Of a stretch of 64,000 nt of DNA, positions 53,691-62,350 are shown piece after piece. The stretch's first letter is position 1. Every line of letters begins with the position of its first letter. A program made the translations under genes and the position numbers. This DNA comes from Sphingomonas psychrotolerans (GTDB taxonomy: Bacteria; Pseudomonadota; Alphaproteobacteria; Sphingomonadales; Sphingomonadaceae), in the NCBI RefSeq assembly GCF_002796605.1, contig NZ_CP024923.1:4818991-4882990 (forward strand). Reading direction: 5' to 3'. Under the pieces are notes generated by a model that was not told the DNA's origin, did no database searches, and saw only the letters and a program-made list of their open reading frames with translations.

Positions 53691-55398
53691 CGAGGTGGAG
53701 TCGGCACCCCTCCATCCTGTAAACTCTGTCGAATAACTCCAGCGCGTCGGTCCGGTGTGCGACCGCAACCACCGTCGGTCGGCCAGGTAGCGCCGCGAGA
53801 CCGGCGAGCACCCGTCGCTCGACCTCAGGATCGAGCGCGTTGGTCGCCTCATCAAGGATCATCAGGCGCGGTCGGCGCAGCAGCGCTCTTGCCAGCGCGA
53901 TCCGCTGCCGTTCGCCGCCCGACAACAGGATGCCGCGCTCACCGACAATCGTCTCGAGGCCCTCGGCCCGATTTTCGACGATATGGTCGGCGGCGGTCAC
54001 GCGTAGGGCGGCCCTCAGTGCGACTTCGTCGGCATCGCAATTGCCCCAGAGCAGGTTTCGGCGGATCGTATCGTTGATGAGGAACGAGTCCTGCGGGACA
54101 TAAGCGATTGTTTCGCGCCATCCGGCCGCGTTCGACGGCACCAGGAGCGTGCCGGCGCGGTCGATCGTACCTGACTGGGGCACGAGCAGCCCGGCGAGCA
54201 GGTCGGCGAGCGTCGTCTTGCCCGAGCCCGATTCACCGATCACCGCCACGAATGCGCCCGGCTCGATCTTGAGATCGAGATCTCGCACGCCGCCACCGCC
54301 AGGATGCAGATAGGTCACGGTGGCGAAGGTGAGCATTCCGGGGGGCGGGGGCTGGGAGGGACTGGCGGGCCCAGCCAGGGCGGGCTGCAATTCCCGTTCA
54401 AGCGCCTTGATCCGCATGTAGGTCGGTAGGCTGTGCTGGAGCAACTGCAGGCTCTGCTGGAACTGGAGGCAGGGCCCGCCAAACCGCGCCAGCACCACGA
54501 GCATCGCAAGTAGCTGTGGTGCACCCAGATCGAGGACGAGGCCGCCCATCGAAAGTGCGACCGCCCCTGCCATGCCGGCCACCAGCACGACAGTCGCGCG
54601 TGCCTCGCTCTGCTTTCGCGTGAAGGCGATGAGCTGCCGCGCCTGTTCGTGTTGCAGCGTGCGGATTTGGGCGAGGAATTCGCCTTCGAGGTTGCTCGCG
54701 AGCGCCGGCTTGAGACCCGCAAGGAACTGGCCGAGTTCGCTGGTCATCCGCAGGCCAAGCGTCGAAAGTTCCGTGCCGCTGCGGCGCGCGAGCGACAAGC
54801 TCGGGAACAGCATCGCCGCCATCAGCGCAAGGAGCAGCAATATCGTCGCGGCGAGCGTCGGCGACAGGGTCAATGCCACGCCGATCAGAGTCAACAGCAG
54901 GATTGCCGACAGGCATAGATTGATGAGCGATGCCCCGGCGAGCGTGCAGGCGTGAAAGTCTGCGCTGAGCAGATGCGCGACGCGGCCGTGCTGAAGCGAC
55001 GCGATCCTGTTCCAGCCGGCACCGGCGACGCGCTCGAGCACGCGCATCCGCGTTTGTTCGAGAAAGCCACTGTGCAGCCGCGCAAAGCTGACGTCACGCG
55101 CAACGACAATGAACGATCGCACCACCATCAGGGCACTGAATGCCGTGATCAGTACGAGCGTCTGTGCGACTTTCCCTGCGGGGAGATACGGCGCCATCAT
55201 TCCGACCAGGCCCGTCGCCCCGTGGCCGGATGCAGTTCCCTGGGTCAGGACGCCGATGATCGGGGCAAGGAGCATCAGGCCCAGGCCTTCCGCCGAGGCG
55301 CCGGCGACTGCCAGCAGCATCGGTCGCGCCCCCCGCGACGGGTCGGTGCGCGACAGGTCGTGGGCAAAATCATGCAATTCGCGGATGCTGGTTCTCAC
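53620..55398 (-). CDS. Lasso peptide ABC exporter (D), fused permease/ATPase
   Basis: About 592 aa. Six TM helices (first MLLAVAGASAEGLGLMLLAPIIGVL) and an ATPase domain with Walker A GESGSGKTTLADLLAGLL, Q-loop YVPQDSFLINDTIRRNLLWG, signature LLSGGERQRIALARALLRRPRLMILDEATNALD and H-loop VAVAHRTDAL. The best start is GTG 55398 (VRTSIRELHDFAHDL). It should export the mature peptide and give self-immunity. Same strand as the nucleotidyltransferase gene 58 bases upstream. Confidence 0.93.
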   Translation of the reverse strand: MRTSIRELHDFAHDLSRTDPSRGARPMLLAVAGASAEGLGLMLLAPIIGVLTQGTASGHGATGLVGMMAPYLPAGKVAQTLVLITAFSALMVVRSFIVVARDVSFARLHSGFLEQTRMRVLERVAGAGWNRIASLQHGRVAHLLSADFHACTLAGASLINLCLSAILLLTLIGVALTLSPTLAATILLLLALMAAMLFPSLSLARRSGTELSTLGLRMTSELGQFLAGLKPALASNLEGEFLAQIRTLQHEQARQLIAFTRKQSEARATVVLVAGMAGAVALSMGGLVLDLGAPQLLAMLVVLARFGGPCLQFQQSLQLLQHSLPTYMRIKALERELQPALAGPASPSQPPPPGMLTFATVTYLHPGGGGVRDLDLKIEPGAFVAVIGESGSGKTTLADLLAGLLVPQSGTIDRAGTLLVPSNAAGWRETIAYVPQDSFLINDTIRRNLLWGNCDADEVALRAALRVTAADHIVENRAEGLETIVGERGILLSGGERQRIALARALLRRPRLMILDEATNALDPEVERRVLAGLAALPGRPTVVAVAHRTDALELFDRVYRMEGCRLHLVSGSPVREESAQPPQSPQHSRSQ

Positions 55399-55456
55399 CC
55401 GCGGTTCTGCTCGTCGCCGAAGCTGCGCGTCGCAGGTGAGGCTGCGGCGGAGCGCG

Positions 55457-56653
55457 TCAGGACTCGCGTCCCGGCATGGCCGACGGCTTGATCTGCCGGA
55501 TCTCGTTGAGTTTGAGCGGGAGACGCAGCAGCAAGATCGGCAGGCGCAGCAGATGATAGGCAAAATCGAGCGCGGCCGGATATCGGGCGCGCGTTATCGG
55601 CTGGGTCCACAGGGAGCCCAGCTCGGCGGCAACCGCAGGCCAGCCCCGTCCTTCGCGGAACCTCGACGCCATCAGCGCCAGCTTGGTGCGAGAGAGCGCG
55701 GGCATGGCGGAACCGGTCAGCGGATGCGCGATACAGTCGAGGCTGACCTCGACGAGGCGTTCGGCTATGCGATCTTGCCGCAGCTCGACTGCCAGGTGAT
55801 CCGGCAGACGCAGATCGAACAAGCGCGCGCAGAGCAATAGCGCGGTAGACGTTTTCGCCCCGAGGTCGAAGGCCCGTGCCTGCGTATGCAGCGCCATGAG
55901 CGCGTCCTCGCTCTTCTGTGCGAGCAGCGCGTTCAGATCGGCGAGCCATTTGAGCCGGCTCCAGCCATGCTCCTGCCCGTGTGCGATCATATAGGCGATC
56001 AGCAAGTCTTCGCGCAGCGTACGGACCTCGCGTCCGCCGATTCGAACCACCTGGGTTTCGGAATCGCCCGTGACCCCGGGCAGGATGGGCTTGCTGAACA
56101 GTCGCCAATGGAGTTCGACGGTGATGCCGCGCTCATCGCGCACCTGCGCTTCATGGTAGAAACGCGCAAAGCGCGGTAGCGCGTCGCGCGGCAGACCGAC
56201 CGGGTCGACGAGGCGGTATCCGCTACGTTCCAGCACTTGCAGCGCCTTGGCCATGCAGGCTTCGGTCGTCAGCAGATCGATGTCCCACGACTGTTTTATG
56301 CCGAGCCGGCCATAAGCGAGGATTCCGATCGTCGCGCCTTTCAGAAACATGGCGGGGGTGCCGGCATCGTCGAATATCTGCTGAAGCCTCGCCGTTTCGG
56401 CCGCGTGCAGAAGATCCTGCGTAGCGCATTGGTGTGCCGCTTGGGCGAGGCGCTTTCTCGTTTCGGGGGGCACGTCGAACGCGGCGTTGCAAAGAGCCGA
56501 GGCTGCAAGGCCGCTGATCCTGTGGCGCTGCACGACGCTGCCGAACTCGGTCCAGTCGATCCGGCTTGCCAGTGCTGCTGCGATCGCCGCATGCGCCGCC
56601 GGTCCGTGCGGATAGCGGCAACAGGCTGTCGCGAGCTGAAGTTCCGGGCTCAT
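55457..56653 (-). CDS. PF14907-type nucleotidyltransferase of the lasso cluster (N)
   Basis: 398 aa from ATG 56653. The core reads MFLKGATIGILAYGRLGIKQSWDIDLLTTE (NTP_transf_5 pattern, with DID metal-binding pair), followed by GITVELHWRLFSKP and LRLKWLADLNALL. In clusters with an HprK-like kinase this family has been linked to further modification of the phosphorylated C-terminus (from memory: PsmN of pseudomycoidin). It may therefore decorate the phospho-Ser made by K. It leads the operon with the exporter. Confidence 0.83.
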   Translation of the reverse strand: MSPELQLATACCRYPHGPAAHAAIAAALASRIDWTEFGSVVQRHRISGLAASALCNAAFDVPPETRKRLAQAAHQCATQDLLHAAETARLQQIFDDAGTPAMFLKGATIGILAYGRLGIKQSWDIDLLTTEACMAKALQVLERSGYRLVDPVGLPRDALPRFARFYHEAQVRDERGITVELHWRLFSKPILPGVTGDSETQVVRIGGREVRTLREDLLIAYMIAHGQEHGWSRLKWLADLNALLAQKSEDALMALHTQARAFDLGAKTSTALLLCARLFDLRLPDHLAVELRQDRIAERLVEVSLDCIAHPLTGSAMPALSRTKLALMASRFREGRGWPAVAAELGSLWTQPITRARYPAALDFAYHLLRLPILLLRLPLKLNEIRQIKPSAMPGRES

Positions 56654-56874
56654 CGGTCGAACCACGTGGCTAACCCTGCTGGTGCATCCACGACCGGGAT
56701 AGCCTTGATAAGTACTTCAATCAATTCGTCGTGCGGCGGTATCAGCCCGTCCGGCAGTTTCGTTGCCGCCGGCCGCGGCTGAAGTGCGCGGGCGGCCCCG
56801 GCTTCGATGGCGCGGGGGATCGCTTCGCCCTAATCTGCGTTACACTCCCGATCGAACGAGCAAGGATTCCCGGC

Positions 56875-58353
56875 TTGGTAGAGAAGGCGAATTTGGGAGT
56901 GGCCGGGCTGGACGACATCACGTCCGGCGGATTGACGCGCAGCCGGCTCTTTTTGCTCGAAGGGAGCCCGGGAACCGGCAAGACGACGATTGCCACGCAA
57001 TTCCTGCGCGCGGGGGCGGCGGCGGGCGAACGATCGCTCTACATCACCTTATCCGAGACCGAAGACGAGCTGCGCTCGGGCGCCGAATCGCACGGCTGGA
57101 CATTCGACGGGATCGATATCTTCGAGCTGGTGCCGCCCGAGAGCCTGCTCGACGAAGAACAGCAGCAGAGCCTGCTCTACTCCTCCGATCTCGAACTGGG
57201 CGAGACGACGCGTCGGATCTTCGAGGCATTCGAGAAGACCAATCCGCAGCGCGTGGTGCTCGACAGCCTGTCCGAGATCCGGCTGCTCGCGCAATCCTCG
57301 CTGCGCTATCGCCGGCAGATTCTTGCGCTCAAGCACTATTTCGCGCGCAGCGGCGTGACCGTGCTGATGCTTGACGACCTGTCGAGCGAAGCCAATGACC
57401 GGACGATGCACAGCGTCGCGCACGGCGTGATCCGGCTCGAGGAGCTGTCGCCCGAATATGGCTCGGAACGCCGGCGGCTGCGGGTGATCAAATATCGCGG
57501 CCAACGCTATCGCGGCGGGCATCACGATTTCGTGATCGACACCGGTGGCGTGCGCGTCTTTCCCAGACTGGTCTCAGCCGAGCACAAGACCGACTTCAAG
57601 CGCGACGTGCTCGAGAGCCAGTCCGCGGGGCTCAACGCGCTGCTCGGCGGCGGCGTCGAGCGCGGGTCGAGCACGTTGATCCTCGGGCCTTCGGGTACGG
57701 GCAAGTCGCTGCTGACGCTGACCTTCATCGCCGGCGCGCTGGCGCGCGGCGAGCATGCGGCGATGTTCGTGTTCGATGAAGAGCTGGGGCTGCTGTTCGA
57801 ACGTGCCAAGGGAGTCGGGCTCGATCTGCAGGAGATGGTCGACAGCAAGCGGCTGCTGATCGAACAGGTCGACGCGGCCGAACGTACGCCGGGCGAGCTT
57901 TCGGAGAAAGTGCGGCGTTGCGTCGAGCATAACGGCGCCAAGACCGTGGTGATCGACAGCCTCAACGGCTATCAGGCCTCGATGCCCGAAGAGCAGGCGC
58001 TGGTCCTGCACATGCACGAGCTGCTGCAATATCTGAACCGTCAGGGCGCATCGACCTTCCTCACCGTCGCGCAGCATGGGCTGGTCGGCGACATGAAGGC
58101 GCCAGTGGATCTTACCTATCTGGCCGATACGGTGATCTTGCTGCGCTATTTCGAGGCGATGGGACGCGTCCGTCGCGCGATCTCGGTGATAAAGAAACGC
58201 ACCGGCGCGCATGAGGATACGATCCGCGAATACCGCATCGACAAGCGCGGCATCACGCTGGGCGAGCCGCTGATGGAGTTTCAGGGCGTGCTCCGCGGCG
58301 TGCCGACCCTGGTGGGCGAGGCGACCAAGCTCCTCGAAGTGGAAACCGCTTGA
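56875..58353 (+). CDS. KaiC-like double RecA-domain ATPase
   Basis: 492 aa. A TTG start at 56875 (then VEKANLGVAGLDDITSGG) has AAGGA 8 bases upstream; the frame is open to 56731. Domain 1 has Walker A GSPGTGKTT, domain 2 GPSGTGKSLL with FVFDEELGLLFER. The end VDLTYLADTVILLRYFEAMGRVRRAISVIKKRTGAHEDTIREYRID matches the KaiC C-terminal region. By eye, the KaiC phosphosites Ser431/Thr432 correspond to Thr-Tyr. KaiA/KaiB are absent, so it is not a clock set; such proteins work in signalling. Its stop overlaps the next start (TTGA). Confidence 0.9.
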   Translation: MVEKANLGVAGLDDITSGGLTRSRLFLLEGSPGTGKTTIATQFLRAGAAAGERSLYITLSETEDELRSGAESHGWTFDGIDIFELVPPESLLDEEQQQSLLYSSDLELGETTRRIFEAFEKTNPQRVVLDSLSEIRLLAQSSLRYRRQILALKHYFARSGVTVLMLDDLSSEANDRTMHSVAHGVIRLEELSPEYGSERRRLRVIKYRGQRYRGGHHDFVIDTGGVRVFPRLVSAEHKTDFKRDVLESQSAGLNALLGGGVERGSSTLILGPSGTGKSLLTLTFIAGALARGEHAAMFVFDEELGLLFERAKGVGLDLQEMVDSKRLLIEQVDAAERTPGELSEKVRRCVEHNGAKTVVIDSLNGYQASMPEEQALVLHMHELLQYLNRQGASTFLTVAQHGLVGDMKAPVDLTYLADTVILLRYFEAMGRVRRAISVIKKRTGAHEDTIREYRIDKRGITLGEPLMEFQGVLRGVPTLVGEATKLLEVETA

Positions 58354-60017
58354 TCCCGCAGCACTCCGAACGTGCGCTGATCCTCGCGCCGCAAGGCCGC
58401 GACGCGACGGTCGCGCTGGCGATGCTCGCGGAAGCCGGGCTGCGCGGCGCGATCGTGGAGTCGGTGCCCGAGCTCGTGGCGCTGCTTTCCGAAGGTGCAG
58501 GATTCGCTCTCGTGACCGAGGAGGCGCTGGCGGGCGCGGATCTGACTGCGCTGGCCGGGTGGATCAACGACCAGTCTGAATGGTCGGATTTCCCCTTCGT
58601 GCTGTTGACCCAGCGCGGTGGGGGCATCGAGCGCAACCCCGCGGCGGCGCGTTATCTGCAATTGTTGGGCAACGTCACCTTTCTCGAACGGCCCTTTCAC
58701 CCGACGACCCTGGTAAGTTTTGCCCGTGCGGCGATCCGCGGACGTCGCCGGCAATATGAGGCGCGCGCGCGGCTGGAAGAGCTGCATGCGCTGGCCACCG
58801 GGCTCGAACAGCGCGTGGAAGAGCGCACCGCCGAGCATCGCGCGGCGGTCGCCCAGCTCCACGAGGCGCAGAAGCTCGAGACTTTGGGCCAGCTGACCGG
58901 CGGCGTCGCGCATGACTTCAACAATCTGCTGACGCCGATCATGGGCGCGCTCGATATGCTCCAGCGCAAATATGGCGAGAGCGATGCCCGTTCGTCGCGG
59001 CTGATCGACAATGCGCTGCAATCGGCCGAGCGTGCCAAGACGCTCGTCCAGCGCCTGCTCGGCTTCGCGCGGCGCCAGACGCTGGAAACCAAGGCCGTCG
59101 ACCTTGGCGGCCTGATCGACGGGATGCGCGATCTGATCGCGAGTTCGATCGGGCCGGAGATCGACCTGCGTATCCGCCATGGAGCCGATCTGCCCGCCGC
59201 CGTCGCCGATCCGAACCAGCTCGAACTCGCGGTCCTGAACCTGTGCGTCAATGCGCGCGATGCGATGAGCGGCAATGGCACGCTGACGATCGTCGTCGAT
59301 CAGCTCGCGTTCGGACCGGGATCGCAGCCTCGGCTTACGCCCGGCCTCTATGTGCGGCTGTCGGTGATCGACACGGGTTGCGGGATGGACGCCGACACCC
59401 TCGCGCGCGCAGTCGAGCCCTTTTATTCGACCAAGGAGACCGGTCGCGGTACCGGGCTGGGGCTGTCGATGGTTCATGGCCTGGCGGCGCAACTGGGCGG
59501 CGGCTTCGCGCTGTCGAGCGAACTCGAGCGGGGCACGCGCGCCGACCTCTATCTCCGGGTGGCCGAGGGCGGCGTCGCGCACGACGCGGTCGACAGACGG
59601 CGACAGCCGCTCCTCGCCAAGGGGCGGCCGCTTTCGGTGTTGCTCGTCGACGACGAGGAACTCGTCCGGGTCGGCACCGCCGAGATGATCCGCGACCTCG
59701 GCCATGAAGTGACCCACGCGAGCGGCGGTGCCGAGGCGCTCGCGAGGCTGGATGCGGGGCTGCGGCCCGATGTGGTGATCACCGACTACAAAATGCCCCG
59801 GATGGACGGCGCCGAACTCGCCAGGCGCGTTCGCGACACGCTGCCGCAGGTGCCGATCCTGCTGATCACCGGCTATACCGGTACCACCGAGAACACGCAC
59901 CATCTGCCGCGGCTGCCCAAGCCGTTCGGGCAAGCCGAGATCGCTGCGGCGCTGGCCGGCCTGATCGAGCCCGACAACAAGGTGGTCCGGCTGTCCACGG
60001 GGCGCCGGCGGCCGTAG
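58350..60017 (+). CDS. Hybrid histidine kinase with C-terminal receiver
   Basis: 555 aa from TTG 58350, overlapping the KaiC-like stop. The N-terminal ~130 residues resemble a receiver-like or unrecognised input domain (LILAPQGRDATVALAML). A coiled coil (130-175) precedes QKLETLGQLTGGVAHDFNNLLTPI (phosphoacceptor His), N box LAVLNLCVNARDAM, DTGCGMD and GRGTGLGLSMV. The C-terminal receiver has LLVDDEELV, phosphorylation Asp in VVITDYKMPRMDG and Lys in LPRLPKPFG. It is predicted soluble. Coupling suggests the KaiC-like protein and kinase act together. Confidence 0.92.
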   Translation: MIPQHSERALILAPQGRDATVALAMLAEAGLRGAIVESVPELVALLSEGAGFALVTEEALAGADLTALAGWINDQSEWSDFPFVLLTQRGGGIERNPAAARYLQLLGNVTFLERPFHPTTLVSFARAAIRGRRRQYEARARLEELHALATGLEQRVEERTAEHRAAVAQLHEAQKLETLGQLTGGVAHDFNNLLTPIMGALDMLQRKYGESDARSSRLIDNALQSAERAKTLVQRLLGFARRQTLETKAVDLGGLIDGMRDLIASSIGPEIDLRIRHGADLPAAVADPNQLELAVLNLCVNARDAMSGNGTLTIVVDQLAFGPGSQPRLTPGLYVRLSVIDTGCGMDADTLARAVEPFYSTKETGRGTGLGLSMVHGLAAQLGGGFALSSELERGTRADLYLRVAEGGVAHDAVDRRRQPLLAKGRPLSVLLVDDEELVRVGTAEMIRDLGHEVTHASGGAEALARLDAGLRPDVVITDYKMPRMDGAELARRVRDTLPQVPILLITGYTGTTENTHHLPRLPKPFGQAEIAAALAGLIEPDNKVVRLSTGRRRP

Positions 60018-60021
60018 CGGG

Positions 60022-61554
60022 CTAGAGAATTACCCACATGGCAGCGACGGACGCGGCGGCGGCAGCCAGCGCGACCACGGCATAGCGCCAGCCGCCGCCG
60101 ACGCGGACGATTTCGATCTGCCGGAGCGGCGGGGCGGGGGGGGCGCCGCCGGGCGCGGGATAGCGCAGCTCGATGTTGCGGATCAGTTCGGGCAGCCGTG
60201 CGAGCGTCCGCAGATCAGTGATGATCCGGTCGGCGATCGCGGCTTCAGGACCGAGTTCGGTGCGAATCCATTCGCGGACGAACGGCGCCGAAGTCTCCCA
60301 CAGGTTGATCTCGGGATCGAGCCCGCGCGCGACGCCCTCGACCATCACCATCGTCTTCTGAAGGAGAAGGAGGTGCGGCTGGGTCTGCATGTCGAAGTCG
60401 CGGGTGATGTTGAACAGACCGTCCAGCATTGCCCCCACCGACATGTCTTTGACCGGAAGCCCGCGCATCGGCTCTCCCACCGCACGCAAGGCAGTGGCGA
60501 ACTCGGCGACATTGTGATGCGCGGGGACATAGCCCGCCTCGAAATGGATTTCGGCGACGCGTTTGTAATTGCCGGTGATCAGGCCGTAGAGGATCTCGGC
60601 GAGCCAGACGCGGGCGCGGCGATCGATCCGGCCCATGATGCCGAAGTCGATCGCGGCGATGCGACCGTCGGCGAGCGCGAACAGATTCCCCTGGTGCATG
60701 TCGGCATGGAAGAAGCCTTCGGCGATCGCCTGGCGGAGGAAGGCACGGATGAGCTTGCCGGCGAGTGCGGTGGTGTCGTGCCCCGCGGCGAGCAGTGCGG
60801 CGCGATCCGACAGCTTGATCCCGTCGAGCCATTCGAGCGTGAGCACCTTGCCGGTGGTGCGCTGCCAGTCGATCACGGGCACGTAGAAATCGGGCTCGGC
60901 AGTCATGCCCTCGGCAAGCTCGGACGCGGAGGCGGCCTCGCGGCGCAAGTCGAGCTCGCGCGCGGTCCAGCGCTTGAAATGCTCGATGATCAGCCGGGGG
61001 CGGAGGCGCGCGGCTTCGCCGCCCATGCCCTCGACCTGCGCGGCAGCCCATTCATAGGTCTCGATCGCCTTGGCGAACTCGGCCTCGATGCCGGGGCGGA
61101 GCACCTTGACCGCGACGTGGCGGCCGTCGGTGGTCACCGCGCGGTGGACCTGCGCGATCGACGCGGCGCCGACCGGGGCTTCCTCGATCGAAGCGAAGAA
61201 GGTCTCGAGCGGGCGGCCGTAGCTATTTTCGATGCGCTCGCGGATCACCGAGAATGGGAGCGGGGGGAGCGCATCCTGCAGGCGAAGCAGATCGTGCGCG
61301 GCCGCCTCGCCGACCAGGTCGGGGCGGGTGGCGAGCGTCTGGCCCAGCTTGATCGCGGCGGGGCCGATCGCCTGAAAGGCATCGGCGTAAAGCGGAGCCG
61401 CCGGCACGCGCGCACCGAAGCGAGCAATTCGGGCGATCCGGCGAACGGGTTTGGGCGTGTTGGGGTCACGCTCGATGCCGCGCAGCGCGCCGTGCCGCGC
61501 GAGGATGCGGCCCCATTTGAGCAAGCGGAAGAGGTGGATCGCGGGGGCGGTCAT
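60022..61554 (-). CDS. ubiB: UbiB/ABC1-family kinase-like ubiquinone biosynthesis protein
   Basis: 510 aa. LARHGALRGIER start; PAAIKLGQTLATRPDLVGEAAAHDLLRLQDALPPLPF is the KxGQ motif of the family; VGAASIAQVHRAVTTDGRHVAVKVLRPGIE the Ala-rich nucleotide loop and Lys; HADMHQGNLFALADGRIAAIDFGIMGRID the catalytic loop. Two C-terminal membrane helices (residues about 485-508). It supports early ubiquinone steps. It ends 4 bases past the kinase gene, tail to tail, and follows ubiE by 19 bases. Confidence 0.95.
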   Translation of the reverse strand: MTAPAIHLFRLLKWGRILARHGALRGIERDPNTPKPVRRIARIARFGARVPAAPLYADAFQAIGPAAIKLGQTLATRPDLVGEAAAHDLLRLQDALPPLPFSVIRERIENSYGRPLETFFASIEEAPVGAASIAQVHRAVTTDGRHVAVKVLRPGIEAEFAKAIETYEWAAAQVEGMGGEAARLRPRLIIEHFKRWTARELDLRREAASASELAEGMTAEPDFYVPVIDWQRTTGKVLTLEWLDGIKLSDRAALLAAGHDTTALAGKLIRAFLRQAIAEGFFHADMHQGNLFALADGRIAAIDFGIMGRIDRRARVWLAEILYGLITGNYKRVAEIHFEAGYVPAHHNVAEFATALRAVGEPMRGLPVKDMSVGAMLDGLFNITRDFDMQTQPHLLLLQKTMVMVEGVARGLDPEINLWETSAPFVREWIRTELGPEAAIADRIITDLRTLARLPELIRNIELRYPAPGGAPPAPPLRQIEIVRVGGGWRYAVVALAAAAASVAAMWVIL

Positions 61555-61573
61555 GCGAAACGGGTCACGTGGC

Positions 61574-62305
61574 TCAAATCTTCCAGCCGCTGTGGATCGC
61601 GACGAGCCCGCCGAGGAGGGGCTCGACCCTGGTCTGGGTGAAGCCCGCGTCGCGGATCATCGCCTCGAACGCGGGCATCGGAGGGAAGCGGCGGATCGAT
61701 TCGATCAAATAGCGATACGAATCGGCATCGTTCGCGAGCAGCTTGCCGAGTCGCGGCACGAGATGATGCGAATAGGCGTCATAGACCTGCCCGAAGCCCG
61801 GCCATTGCGTGGTCGAGAATTCGAGCACGTAGAAGCGGCCGCCGCGCTTGAGGACGCGGTGCGCCTCGCGCAACGCTTTCGGAATATCGGTGACGTTCCG
61901 GATGCCGAAGGCGATCGTATAGGCGTCGAAGAACCTGTCGGGGAATATCAGCGTCTCGGCATTGGCCTCGCTCCAGACCAGCCCGTCGATCCCGCGCTGC
62001 GCGGCGCGCTCGACGCCGACGGCGAGCATCTCGGGATTGATGTCGGCGACGGTGATCGCCGCACCCGAGGGCGCCATGCGGAAGGCGATGTCGCCGGTGC
62101 CACCGGCCATGTCGAGGATGTGCTCGCCGGCGCGGGGCTTCACCCGGCGGACGAACAGGTCCTTCCACAGCCGGTGGAGGCCGCCCGACATCGCGTCGTT
62201 CATCAGATCATATTTGGAAGCGACGCTGGAGAAGACTTCGCCGACGCGGGCGGTCTTTTCCTCGGGGGCGATGTCTTCGTAACCGAAGGAGACAGTGTCG
62301 GGCAT
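61574..62305 (-). CDS. ubiE: Ubiquinone/menaquinone C-methyltransferase
   Basis: 243 aa. YEDIAPEEKTARVGEVFSSVASKYDLMNDAMSGGLHRLWKD is the UbiE signature 1, ILDMAGGTGDIAFRMAP motif I, and AFGIRNVTDIPKALREAHRVLKRGGRFYVLEFS signature 2. It methylates the quinone ring. Divergent from mutM; operon partner of ubiB. Confidence 0.97.
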   Translation of the reverse strand: MPDTVSFGYEDIAPEEKTARVGEVFSSVASKYDLMNDAMSGGLHRLWKDLFVRRVKPRAGEHILDMAGGTGDIAFRMAPSGAAITVADINPEMLAVGVERAAQRGIDGLVWSEANAETLIFPDRFFDAYTIAFGIRNVTDIPKALREAHRVLKRGGRFYVLEFSTTQWPGFGQVYDAYSHHLVPRLGKLLANDADSYRYLIESIRRFPPMPAFEAMIRDAGFTQTRVEPLLGGLVAIHSGWKI

Positions 62306-62350
62306 GGCTGCGCTCTAGCCGGGGCGGGGGAGCACGGCTAGGGGTTTGCC

